A stretch of 64,000 bases of DNA. Source: Polyangiaceae bacterium. Its GTDB lineage: Bacteria > Myxococcota_A > Polyangia > Polyangiales > Polyangiaceae. Location: positions 124,001 through 188,000 of the forward strand of contig JACKEA010000002.1 of the NCBI GenBank assembly GCA_020633235.1. The letters are read 5' to 3'. The position numbers were made by a program, and so were the translations under genes. Of this stretch, positions 24,859 through 32,217 are shown in pieces. The notes below the pieces were generated by a model that worked only from the letters and a program-made list of their open reading frames with translations, ran no database searches and was not told the origin of the DNA. Position 1 is the stretch's first letter. Every line of letters starts with the position of its first letter.

Positions 24859-26598
24859 TCACGGCGCCTCGTGCTCCTCTCCGCTCGCTCCGTCCGTGCC
24901 GTCCGGGGCGGGATTCACTCCCACGCCGGACACGCTGCCGCCCGCGCCCTTCGTACCACCGCTGCCCGCCGTCTTCGTCACCGTCCCCGCCTCGATAGGC
25001 TTCGTCCCGCTCCACACCAGCGCGTAGCTCGGCCCGCCACTGCCTCCCGAGCCCGACCCACCCACGCCGCCCGTGCCGCCGTCGCCTCCGGACCCGCCTT
25101 TGCCCATGCCCGTGCCCGACGCGCCGCCGGGAGCGCCGCTCCCACCCGAGCCGCCCTCGCCCGCGTTACCGCCCTTGCCGCCCTTGCCCCCCGCGCTCGC
25201 CGTCAGCGTCACGTTCTCCAGGGTGACGGCCGACTGCCACGCGAGCAGCGCCACGCTCGCTCCGCCTCCGCCTCCCCCAGTGCCCTTCGTGCCACCGCAC
25301 CCGCCCATCCCGCCGGCTCCCCCGGATGCGCCGATGCACGTCCCGAGGCTCGCCGCGCTCGCTCCGCCTCCCCCTCCACCTTGCCCAGCGTGCCCGTCCG
25401 TGCCCGCCGTCCCGTTTGCGGGGGTAAAGCCCGTGCCGCTGAAGACGCCGGCGGCGGGGGCCGACGATGCGAAAGTGCCCGGATTGCCGTTAGAGCCGTC
25501 GCCACCGCTCTGACCATTTGCACCAATCGTCCCTGACCCTGAGCCAGAGTTGTCAACGTTGGGCGGTGTCACGTTCGTTTGGGGTGTTCCCGGGTTGCCA
25601 GGCCCACCGCTAGCCCCCTGCGTTGCCGTCCCGCCTTGCCCGCCCTTCGACCCGCATCCGCTCGCGGCAGGCCAGGCTCCGCCGAGGTGCGTCTGCTGCG
25701 GCGTCAGCGCCAACCCGCACTCCGCGTCGCACCCCGCTTGCCCAGGCGCTGTCGTGGCGCACGCCGGCGCCGTGCTGGGAGAGGCGCCGTTCGCTCCCTT
25801 TGTCCCGTTCCCGCCGGCCGCGCCGTCTCCTCCCTTCCCCGCCACGAGCTCCACTCGCCGTAGCTCCACTCCGCTCGCGCTCGCCACCAGCGCTCCTATG
25901 CTCGACTCCCCCGCTCCTCCGTCCGCCGCCATCACCTGGAAGTCCTCCACCCTCAGCCCCGCCGTCGTCCCCGTGATGCTCAGCGCCGTGCTCGCTCCCG
26001 TCAGCTTCGCCTTCGCACTCGTCGTGTATTGCCACGTCCCGCAATCGAAGCCACCGTAGATCCCATGTCCGGACAACCCGGAGAGGTTCAGGGGGGCCGC
26101 CTCCGTGTAGCCACTGCCGTCGTCGCACGCGTACACGTTCTTGGCGGAGGAGGCGGCTTCGCTCACCGCCTTCGATAGCGTCCCGTACGGCTTCGCCTCC
26201 GTCCCGTCCCCCGTCGCGTCCGACCCGCTCGGCGATACGAAAATTCCGTACTCCTCCGCGATGAGGCAGCTCTCTTCGCTTGGGCTCTTGGTGATGTCGC
26301 ACGTCCCGCCATCCCCACCAGCGCCCGCCGTCCCCGCTTCCCCGCCTTGCCCCCCCGTCCCCGAGGTCCCGGCAGTCCCGCCGCTACCCGATGTCCCGCC
26401 CGTACCCGAATCCCCACTCGCGCCGCCAGCGCCGCCGCCGCCAGGGCTCGCCGTAAATTCGTCGCTCCCGCACCCCGTCCCCAACGCCAGACACAGCGCC
26501 AGCGCCGCCACGGCCGCTGGATGTTGGCTCGCCGCGGAATCGCCGCGAGCACGACGACCGTTTCTGTCGCGGCCGCAGCGAGAGAGGCAGCCGGACAC
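24859..26598 (-). CDS. Gly-rich lipoprotein, array copy C
   Basis: The product is 579 aa from GTG 26598, the same start context as copies B and D. Layout: lipobox LALGTGC, Gly-rich linker, beta-helix-like region, Gly-rich stretches, and C-terminal end EEHEAP. Relative to the others, copy C has VMAADGG and TAPACAT (shared only with copy A), the variable segment GASGGPGNPGTPQTNVTPPN (also shared with A), and private changes TFASSAPAAG and GFTPANG. An upstream GTG at 26670 overlaps the stop of copy B (GTGA) and could be an alternative coupled start. Probably outer-membrane or surface; role unknown. Confidence 0.78.
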   Translation of the reverse strand: MSGCLSRCGRDRNGRRARGDSAASQHPAAVAALALCLALGTGCGSDEFTASPGGGGAGGASGDSGTGGTSGSGGTAGTSGTGGQGGEAGTAGAGGDGGTCDITKSPSEESCLIAEEYGIFVSPSGSDATGDGTEAKPYGTLSKAVSEAASSAKNVYACDDGSGYTEAAPLNLSGLSGHGIYGGFDCGTWQYTTSAKAKLTGASTALSITGTTAGLRVEDFQVMAADGGAGESSIGALVASASGVELRRVELVAGKGGDGAAGGNGTKGANGASPSTAPACATTAPGQAGCDAECGLALTPQQTHLGGAWPAASGCGSKGGQGGTATQGASGGPGNPGTPQTNVTPPNVDNSGSGSGTIGANGQSGGDGSNGNPGTFASSAPAAGVFSGTGFTPANGTAGTDGHAGQGGGGGGASAASLGTCIGASGGAGGMGGCGGTKGTGGGGGGASVALLAWQSAVTLENVTLTASAGGKGGKGGNAGEGGSGGSGAPGGASGTGMGKGGSGGDGGTGGVGGSGSGGSGGPSYALVWSGTKPIEAGTVTKTAGSGGTKGAGGSVSGVGVNPAPDGTDGASGEEHEAP

Positions 26599-26613
26599 GG
26601 CCGCGCCTCCCGT

Positions 26614-26639
26614 GCTCGACACTCCCGAGGGTGTCGAGC
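26614..26639 (-). repeat. Intergenic hairpin of the array (B/C junction)
   Basis: Same 9-bp stem hairpin as in the other junctions, located between the stop of copy B and the GGGAGG site of copy C. Confidence 0.7.
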
Positions 26640-26666
26640 TACCCGCGCCTCGCCGGACAAGCCCCT

Positions 26667-28406
26667 TCACGGCGCCTCGTGCTCCTCTCCGCTCGCTCCG
26701 TCCGTGCCGTCCGGGGCGGGATTCACTCCCACGCCGGACACGCTGCCGCCCGCGCCCTTCGTACCACCGCTGCCCGCCGTCTTCGTCACCGTCCCCGCCT
26801 CGATAGGCTTCGTCCCGCTCCACACCAGCGCGTAGCTCGGCCCGCCACTGCCTCCCGAGCCCGACCCACCCACGCCGCCCGTGCCGCCGTCGCCTCCGGA
26901 CCCGCCTTTGCCCATGCCCGTGCCCGACGCGCCGCCGGGAGCGCCGCTCCCACCCGAGCCGCCCTCGCCCGCGTTACCGCCCTTGCCGCCCTTGCCCCCC
27001 GCGCTCGCCGTCAGCGTCACGTTCTCCAGGGTGACGGCCGACTGCCACGCGAGCAGCGCCACGCTCGCTCCGCCTCCGCCTCCCCCAGTGCCCTTCGTGC
27101 CACCGCAGCCGCCCATCCCGCCGGCTCCCCCGGAAGCGCCGATGCACGTCCCGAGGCTCGCCGCGCTCGCTCCGCCTCCCCCTCCGCCTTGCCCAGCGTG
27201 GCCGTCCGTGCCCGCCGTCCCGTTTGCGGGGGCAAAGCCCGTGCCGCTGAAGACCCCGGTGGCGGGGGCCGACGATGCGAGGGTGCCCGCGTTGCCGGGA
27301 GAGCCTGGTTGTCCCGGATTCCCGTCCGCACCAATCGTGGACTGGTCCGACGTTCCGTTGTCAACGTTTGGCGGACTGACGTTGCTCTGCGGAATTCCGA
27401 AGTTGCCACCGCCACCCTTCGCCCCCTGCGTTGCCGTCCCGCCTTGCCCGCCCTTCGACCCGCATCCGCTCGCGGCCGGCCAGGCTCCGCCAGCGTGGAA
27501 TTGCTGCGGCGTCAGCGCCAACCCGCACTCCGCGTCGCACCCCGCTTGCCCAGGCGCTGTCGTGGCGCACGCCGACGCCGTGCTGGGAGAGGCGCCGTTC
27601 GCTCCCTTTGTCCCGTTCCCGCCAGCGGCGCCGTCTCCTCCCTTCCCCGCCACAAGCTCCACTCGCCGTAGCTCCACTCCGCTCGCGCTCGCCACCAGCG
27701 CTCCGATGCTCGACTCCCCTGCTCCTCCGTCCGCTGCAACGACCTGGAAGTCCTCCACCCTCAGCCCCGCCGTCGTCCCCGTGATGCTCAGCGCCGTGCT
27801 CGCTCCCGTCAGCTTCGCCTTCGCACTCGTCGTGTACTGCCACGTGCCGCAATCGAAGCCGCCGTAGATTCCATGTCCGGACAACGTGGAGAGGTTCAGG
27901 GGGGCCGCCTCCGTGTAGCCACTGCCGTCGTCGCACGCGTACACGTTCTTGGCGGAGGAGGCGGCTTCGCTCACCGCCTTCGATAGCGTCCCGTACGGCT
28001 TCGCCTCCGTCCCGTCCCCCGTCGCGTCCGACCCGCTCGGCGATACGAAAATTCCGTACTCCTCCGCGATGAGGCAGCTCTCTTCGCTTGGGCTCTTGGT
28101 GATGTCGCACGTCCCGCCATCCCCACCAGCGCCCGCCGTCCCCGCTTCCCCGCCTTGCCCCCCCGTCCCCGAGGTCCCGGCAGTCCCGCCGCTACCCGAT
28201 GTCCCGCCCGTACCCGAATCCCCACTCGCGCCGCCAGCGCCGCCGCCGCCAGGGCTCGCCGTAAATTCGTCGCTCCCGCACCCCGTCCCCAACGCCAGAC
28301 ACAGCGCCAGCGCCGCCACGGCCGCTGGATGTTGGCTCGCCGCGGAATCGCCGCGAGCACGACGACCGTTTCTGTCGCGGCCGCAGCGAGAGAGGCAGCC
28401 GGACAC
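26667..28406 (-). CDS. Gly-rich lipoprotein, array copy B (most divergent variable segment)
   Basis: The product is 579 aa from GTG 28406. It is almost identical to copies C and D outside one window. In that window (bases about 27285-27510) it reads TPQQFHAGGAW where the others have TPQQTHLGGAW. It continues GAKGGGGNFGIPQSNVSPPN and NGTSDQSTIGADGNPGQPGS, where the others share NSGSGSGTIGANGQSGGDGS. It also has STLSGHG for SGLSGHG. The segment length is conserved, so the change is a cassette-like replacement rather than drift. Same lipobox, beta-helix-like and Gly-rich layout as its neighbours. Confidence 0.78.
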   Translation of the reverse strand: MSGCLSRCGRDRNGRRARGDSAASQHPAAVAALALCLALGTGCGSDEFTASPGGGGAGGASGDSGTGGTSGSGGTAGTSGTGGQGGEAGTAGAGGDGGTCDITKSPSEESCLIAEEYGIFVSPSGSDATGDGTEAKPYGTLSKAVSEAASSAKNVYACDDGSGYTEAAPLNLSTLSGHGIYGGFDCGTWQYTTSAKAKLTGASTALSITGTTAGLRVEDFQVVAADGGAGESSIGALVASASGVELRRVELVAGKGGDGAAGGNGTKGANGASPSTASACATTAPGQAGCDAECGLALTPQQFHAGGAWPAASGCGSKGGQGGTATQGAKGGGGNFGIPQSNVSPPNVDNGTSDQSTIGADGNPGQPGSPGNAGTLASSAPATGVFSGTGFAPANGTAGTDGHAGQGGGGGGASAASLGTCIGASGGAGGMGGCGGTKGTGGGGGGASVALLAWQSAVTLENVTLTASAGGKGGKGGNAGEGGSGGSGAPGGASGTGMGKGGSGGDGGTGGVGGSGSGGSGGPSYALVWSGTKPIEAGTVTKTAGSGGTKGAGGSVSGVGVNPAPDGTDGASGEEHEAP

Positions 28407-28421
28407 GGCCGCGCCTCCCGT

Positions 28422-28447
28422 GCTCGACACTCCCGAGGGTGTCGAGC
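28422..28447 (-). repeat. Intergenic hairpin of the array (A/B junction)
   Basis: GCTCGACAC/GTGTCGAGC, 9-bp perfect stem and 8-base loop, 27 bases after the copy A stop. It could act as a processing or attenuation hairpin within a polycistronic message. Confidence 0.7.
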
Positions 28448-28474
28448 TACCCGCGCCTCGCCGGACAAGCCCCT

Positions 28475-30154
28475 TCACGGCGCCTCGTGCTCCTCTCCGC
28501 TCGCTCCGTCCGTGCCGTCCGGGGCGGGATTCACTCCCACGCCGGACACGCTGCCGCCCGCGCCCTTCGTACCACCGCTGCCCGCCGTCTTCGTCACCGT
28601 CCCCGCCTCGATAGGCTTCGTCCCGCTCCACACCAGCGCGTAGCTCGGCCCGCCACTGCCTCCCGAGCCCGACCCACCCACGCCGCCCGTGCCGCCGTCG
28701 CCTCCGGACCCGCCTTTGCCCATGCCCGTGCCCGACGCGCCGCCGGGAGCGCCGCTCCCACCCGAGCCGCCCTCGCCCGCGTTACCGCCCTTGCCGCCCT
28801 TGCCCCCCGCGCTCGCCGTCAGCGTCACGTTCTCCAGGGTGACGGCCGACTGCCACGCGAGCAGCGCCACGCTCGCTCCGCCTCCGCCTCCCCCAGTGCC
28901 CTTCGTGCCACCGCAGCCGCCCATCCCGCCGGCTCCCCCGGAAGCGCCGATGCACGTCCCGAGGCTCGCCGCGCTCGCTCCGCCTCCCCCTCCACCTTGC
29001 CCAGCGTGCCCGTCCGTGCCCGCCGTCCCGTTTGCGGGGGCAAAGCCCGTGCCGCTGAAGACCCCGGTGGCGGGGGCCGACGATGCGAGGGTGCCCGGAT
29101 TGCCGTTAGAGCCGTCGCCACCGCTCTGACCATTTGCACCAATCGTCCCTGACCCTGAGCCAGAGTTGTCAACGTTGGGCGGTGTCACGTTCGTTTGGGG
29201 TGTTCCCGGGTTGCCAGGCCCACCGCTAGCCCCCTGCGTTGCCGTCCCGCCTTGCCCGCCCTTCGACCCGCATCCGCTCGCGGCAGGCCAGGCTCCGCCG
29301 AGGTGCGTCTGCTGCGGCGTCAGCGCCAACCCGCACTCCGCGTCGCACCCCGCTTGCCCAGGCGCTGTCGTGGCGCACGCCGGCGCCGTGCTGGGAGAGG
29401 CGCCGTTCGCTCCCTTTGTCCCGTTCCCGCCGGCCGCGCCGTCTCCTCCCTTCCCCGCCACGAGCTCCACTCGCCGTAGCTCCACTCCGCTCGCGCTCGC
29501 CACCAGCGCTCCTATGCTCGACTCCCCCGCTCCTCCGTCCGCCGCCATCACCTGGAAGTCCTCCACCCTCAGCCCCGCCGTCGTCCCCGTGATGCTCAGC
29601 GCCGTGCTCGCTCCCGTCAGCTTCGCCTTCGCACTCGTCGTGTATTGCCACGTGCCGCAATCGAAGCCGCCGTAGATTCCATGTCCGGACAACCCGGAGA
29701 GGTTCAGGGGGGCCGCCTCCGTGTAGCCACTGCCGTCGTCGCACGCGTACACGTTCTTGGCGGAGGAGGCGGCTTCGCTCACCGCCTTCGATAGCGTCCC
29801 GTACGGCTTCGCCTCCGTCCCGTCCCCCGTCGCGTCCGACCCGCTCGGCGATACGAAAATTCCGTACTCCTCCGCGATGAGGCAGCTCTCTTCGCTTGGG
29901 CTCTTGGTGATGTCGCACGTCCCGCCATCCCCACCAGCGCCCGCCGTCCCCGCTTCCCCGCCTTGCCCCCCCGTCCCCGAGGTCCCGGCAGTCCCGCCGC
30001 TACCCGATGTCCCGCCCGTACCCGAATCCCCACTCGCGCCGCCAGCGCCGCCGCAGTTCGTACCTAGTTCGTCACACGTCGAGCTCGTATCGCCGCAGGC
30101 CGCCGTCGTCACCGCAAGCATCGAAAAACCCAAGAGTCCGAGAAGCGATCGCAT
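28475..30154 (-). CDS. Gly-rich lipoprotein, array copy A (first in transcription order)
   Basis: The product is 559 aa from ATG 30154. It has its own, conventional lipoprotein signal, MRSLLGLLGFSMLAVTTAAC, followed by GDTSSTCDELGTNC. From GGAGGASGDSGTGG onward it is nearly identical to copies B-D. It shares VMAADGG, TAPACAT and the variable segment of copy C, but in the following part (TLASSAPATG, GFAPANG) it matches B and D. This copy probably represents the original 5' gene; the others have a different N-terminus. It starts 15 bp after the TPR-PEGA gene stop, inside the kinase operon. Confidence 0.85.
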   Translation of the reverse strand: MRSLLGLLGFSMLAVTTAACGDTSSTCDELGTNCGGAGGASGDSGTGGTSGSGGTAGTSGTGGQGGEAGTAGAGGDGGTCDITKSPSEESCLIAEEYGIFVSPSGSDATGDGTEAKPYGTLSKAVSEAASSAKNVYACDDGSGYTEAAPLNLSGLSGHGIYGGFDCGTWQYTTSAKAKLTGASTALSITGTTAGLRVEDFQVMAADGGAGESSIGALVASASGVELRRVELVAGKGGDGAAGGNGTKGANGASPSTAPACATTAPGQAGCDAECGLALTPQQTHLGGAWPAASGCGSKGGQGGTATQGASGGPGNPGTPQTNVTPPNVDNSGSGSGTIGANGQSGGDGSNGNPGTLASSAPATGVFSGTGFAPANGTAGTDGHAGQGGGGGGASAASLGTCIGASGGAGGMGGCGGTKGTGGGGGGASVALLAWQSAVTLENVTLTASAGGKGGKGGNAGEGGSGGSGAPGGASGTGMGKGGSGGDGGTGGVGGSGSGGSGGPSYALVWSGTKPIEAGTVTKTAGSGGTKGAGGSVSGVGVNPAPDGTDGASGEEHEAP

Positions 30155-30169
30155 TTTGTTCCTCCACCA

Positions 30170-31207
30170 CTAGAAGCTGCCCTGCAATGTGATCCCGCTG
30201 GCGTTGCCCGTCGTCCACGGAGTCGCTCGCACTGCGCGGGCCGAAGATTCCGCCGGCCACAAGAAGAACGCTGCCGCGGTGCCGACCCCCAGCACGCCAG
30301 CCGCGACGAACGACACGTTTGAAATGCCGTTGGCGCTGTCGCCTTCGTCCCGCTTGCTGCGAACCTCTGCACAGAGAGAGGAACTCGCGCCTTGCGCCGA
30401 TGAGCAGGGGGCGGGTCCGAACTTGCTTGTGGCTGCGTCGAGCGAGGTGGCCGCATCATCGTGCGCCGCCGAGCCCTTCAGCCTGAACCCCACACCCAAA
30501 CCAACGGCAACCGCCGTCAACGCCCCACCAGCAATCAGCGCAACCGTCCGTGGTGCCACACCGTCGCGCGATGTGTCGTGCGGCTTACCAGTCCCAGGGT
30601 TGCCTGTGGTGTGCTCGCCGTTGCTCTTGCCTGCTGGCGCGCCTCCGGCACCCTCGAGTTCCAGCCTCACCAGCTGGACCTCCCCCTTGCTCGCGACAAC
30701 CGTCCGTTCCGCGGGTGTTCTAGAAGGATAAGTGACTTTCACAACGTGTTGCCCAGGCTCCACGAACAGGTCCTCAGCGAGGGGTGCCAGACCCAACTTC
30801 TTCCCGTCCAAGAACACCTCGCTACCGCGCGGCTTCACTTCAATCCTTACAGCGCCAACCTGGCTTCGGGCGCGCTCGTAACCCTCCGAAGCTACCTTGC
30901 GTTGTGCCGGTTTCGTGTCGGTCGGCAACATCCGCAGGCAGTCCCGTGCTCGCTCTGCCGCCTCAACGAACTTTTCCAACTCAAGGCTCGCCTGCGCCAA
31001 GTTGCAGGCCACCACGTAACGCTGATCTAGCGCCCACGCCGCGCGGAAAGACTCGTACGCTTCTTGCCACCGACCATTGTTGGCCGCCGCCTGCCCACGC
31101 CTCAGGAGATCCCGGGCAACGGTGTCGACGTTTGACGGCTGGGCAACAGCGGTATTGAAGGCCAGCATCAGGCAGGCGCCCCATGCGACTGAGAGAATTC
31201 GCTTCAT
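30170..31207 (-). CDS. TPR-PEGA membrane protein (cassette 1)
   Basis: The product is 345 aa. MKRILSVAWGACLMLAFNTA then AVAQ is a signal peptide. TPR-like helices follow (LLRRGQAAANNGRWQEAYES, ACNLAQASLELEKFVEAAER). The PEGA-like beta domain (about 115-185) includes GSEVFLDGKKLG and VEPGQHVVKVTYPS. Two membrane helices (VALIAGGALTAVAVGLGVGF and FVAAGVLGVGTAAAFFLWP) enclose a loop with two Cys (APCSSAQGASSSLC). It is paralogous to the protein at 20774-21799. ATG 31207 overlaps the upstream stop (ATGA). PEGA proteins are often partnered with Ser/Thr kinases in myxobacteria; here the kinase is two genes upstream. Confidence 0.82.
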   Translation of the reverse strand: MKRILSVAWGACLMLAFNTAVAQPSNVDTVARDLLRRGQAAANNGRWQEAYESFRAAWALDQRYVVACNLAQASLELEKFVEAAERARDCLRMLPTDTKPAQRKVASEGYERARSQVGAVRIEVKPRGSEVFLDGKKLGLAPLAEDLFVEPGQHVVKVTYPSRTPAERTVVASKGEVQLVRLELEGAGGAPAGKSNGEHTTGNPGTGKPHDTSRDGVAPRTVALIAGGALTAVAVGLGVGFRLKGSAAHDDAATSLDAATSKFGPAPCSSAQGASSSLCAEVRSKRDEGDSANGISNVSFVAAGVLGVGTAAAFFLWPAESSARAVRATPWTTGNASGITLQGSF

Positions 31208-32217
31208 TCGATTGGGAACCAGAGGGGTTTGCCGTTGGATGAGGTCGGCGCGGGAGCGCTCGAGGGTTGAGGCTGTACCCCGCGAGCCGAGGCTCGCGGG
31301 GAAACCGGCGGAATCGCGGGACGTGACGTCGTGGTGCCGGGTGCGGCTGGAAGAACCGGAGCGCTCGGAGTGGAGACAGCAGGCGCGGAGTGAGTTGGAA
31401 CCAGCCGCGGTGCCGAAGGGGTGGGCGCGGGACGGCCGGTCGCTTCCGTTGGCGCGGCGGCGGACGCGATGTTCGGCAGTGGATCCGGACTGCGTGATCG
31501 ATTGGCCCAGATGAGGATCACCACGACGACGATGGCGGCGGCGCCGATCAGCGGCCACCACTTCCGTGGCTCGCGCGCCCCGGGCGCTCGACGGGCGGGG
31601 GCTCGGAGATTGCGTTGCGTTGTCGCGCGCCGCTCGTCCGCCTCGGAGTCCGCGGCATCAAGCGAGTCCTTGACGTGGACCGTCTGCATCTCCAGCGTCT
31701 TGTCGTACGCGGCGGGCGGGGTCTCCGGAGCGATGTACACCTGGCCGGCGGCAGGCTCGGCCTCGCGCTGCGCACGGCGCTCCGCTTGGCGCTCTTCATA
31801 GGTGTCCACCGATTCCGCCTCGACCGCGATGTCACGCAAGGCGCGCTGTGCCTCGAGCGCGCGGGCCGTGGGCTGACCACTGCCGTCGGTTTCTTCCGCC
31901 TCGAGCCGCAGCCTTGCAGCCTGTGCTGGCACCCGCAGCACCGCCGTCTCGAATGGGTTCGGTTCGGAGCTCGCCTCGGAGCCGGAACCACTCGTGCTCG
32001 GCGCGGTCGCCTCGCCGGTGTCCGGCTCCGCCCACGTGCCGTCCCGCAACGTGGTGCGTTTGGTCGCAACTCCGGGAACGCGATCTCGTTCCTCGATGGC
32101 GGACGCCAACCGTGCGTTGTGGCCCGCAACCTCCGCCTCCAAGCGCGACTTCTTCCGTTCGGAAGTCACGCTGTGCCTCTCGGAGCAATGTTGGCGGGGA
32201 TAGACATGAAGCTTCAA
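31204..32217 (-). CDS. Single-pass membrane protein, kinase operon
   Basis: The product is 337 aa if it starts at the TTG (32217) that overlaps the kinase stop (TTGA); a GTG at 32169 is an alternative. The first ~200 residues are polar, highly charged and probably cytoplasmic (SERKKSRLEAEVAGHNARLA; EERQAERRAQREAEPA). One membrane helix at about 222-240 (WWPLIGAAAIVVVVILIW) is followed by a Pro/Ser/Ala-rich periplasmic tail of ~95 residues. No catalytic motif. Tight coupling on both sides suggests it works with the kinase and the TPR-PEGA protein, perhaps as a substrate or a transmembrane link (inference). Confidence 0.7.
   Translation of the reverse strand: MKLHVYPRQHCSERHSVTSERKKSRLEAEVAGHNARLASAIEERDRVPGVATKRTTLRDGTWAEPDTGEATAPSTSGSGSEASSEPNPFETAVLRVPAQAARLRLEAEETDGSGQPTARALEAQRALRDIAVEAESVDTYEERQAERRAQREAEPAAGQVYIAPETPPAAYDKTLEMQTVHVKDSLDAADSEADERRATTQRNLRAPARRAPGAREPRKWWPLIGAAAIVVVVILIWANRSRSPDPLPNIASAAAPTEATGRPAPTPSAPRLVPTHSAPAVSTPSAPVLPAAPGTTTSRPAIPPVSPRASARGVQPQPSSAPAPTSSNGKPLWFPIE

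Larger units (their letters stand above)
22797..30051 (-). repeat. Tandem array, 1808-bp period, four copies plus a fragment
   Basis: Stops of the four complete genes lie at 28475, 26667, 24859 and 23036, giving periods of 1808, 1808 and 1823 bp. Each unit is one lipoprotein gene plus a 68-bp spacer with the same hairpin. Units are nearly identical at DNA level, including silent positions, apart from one ~225-bp segment and scattered mosaic differences. A truncated fifth unit ends at 22797. Such repeats are prone to recombination and to assembly collapse, so true copy number may differ. Confidence 0.9.

Noticed and set aside
22797..30154. Insertion sequence or transposon as cause of the 1.8-kb repeats
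   Set aside because: No transposase, terminal inverted repeats or target duplications; the unit is one gene plus spacer, fitting unequal crossing-over.
23250..30173. Plus-strand Pro/Ala-rich frames opposite the lipoprotein array
   Set aside because: They are mirror images of Gly-rich codons on the minus strand; the minus strand has the signal peptides and conserved domains.
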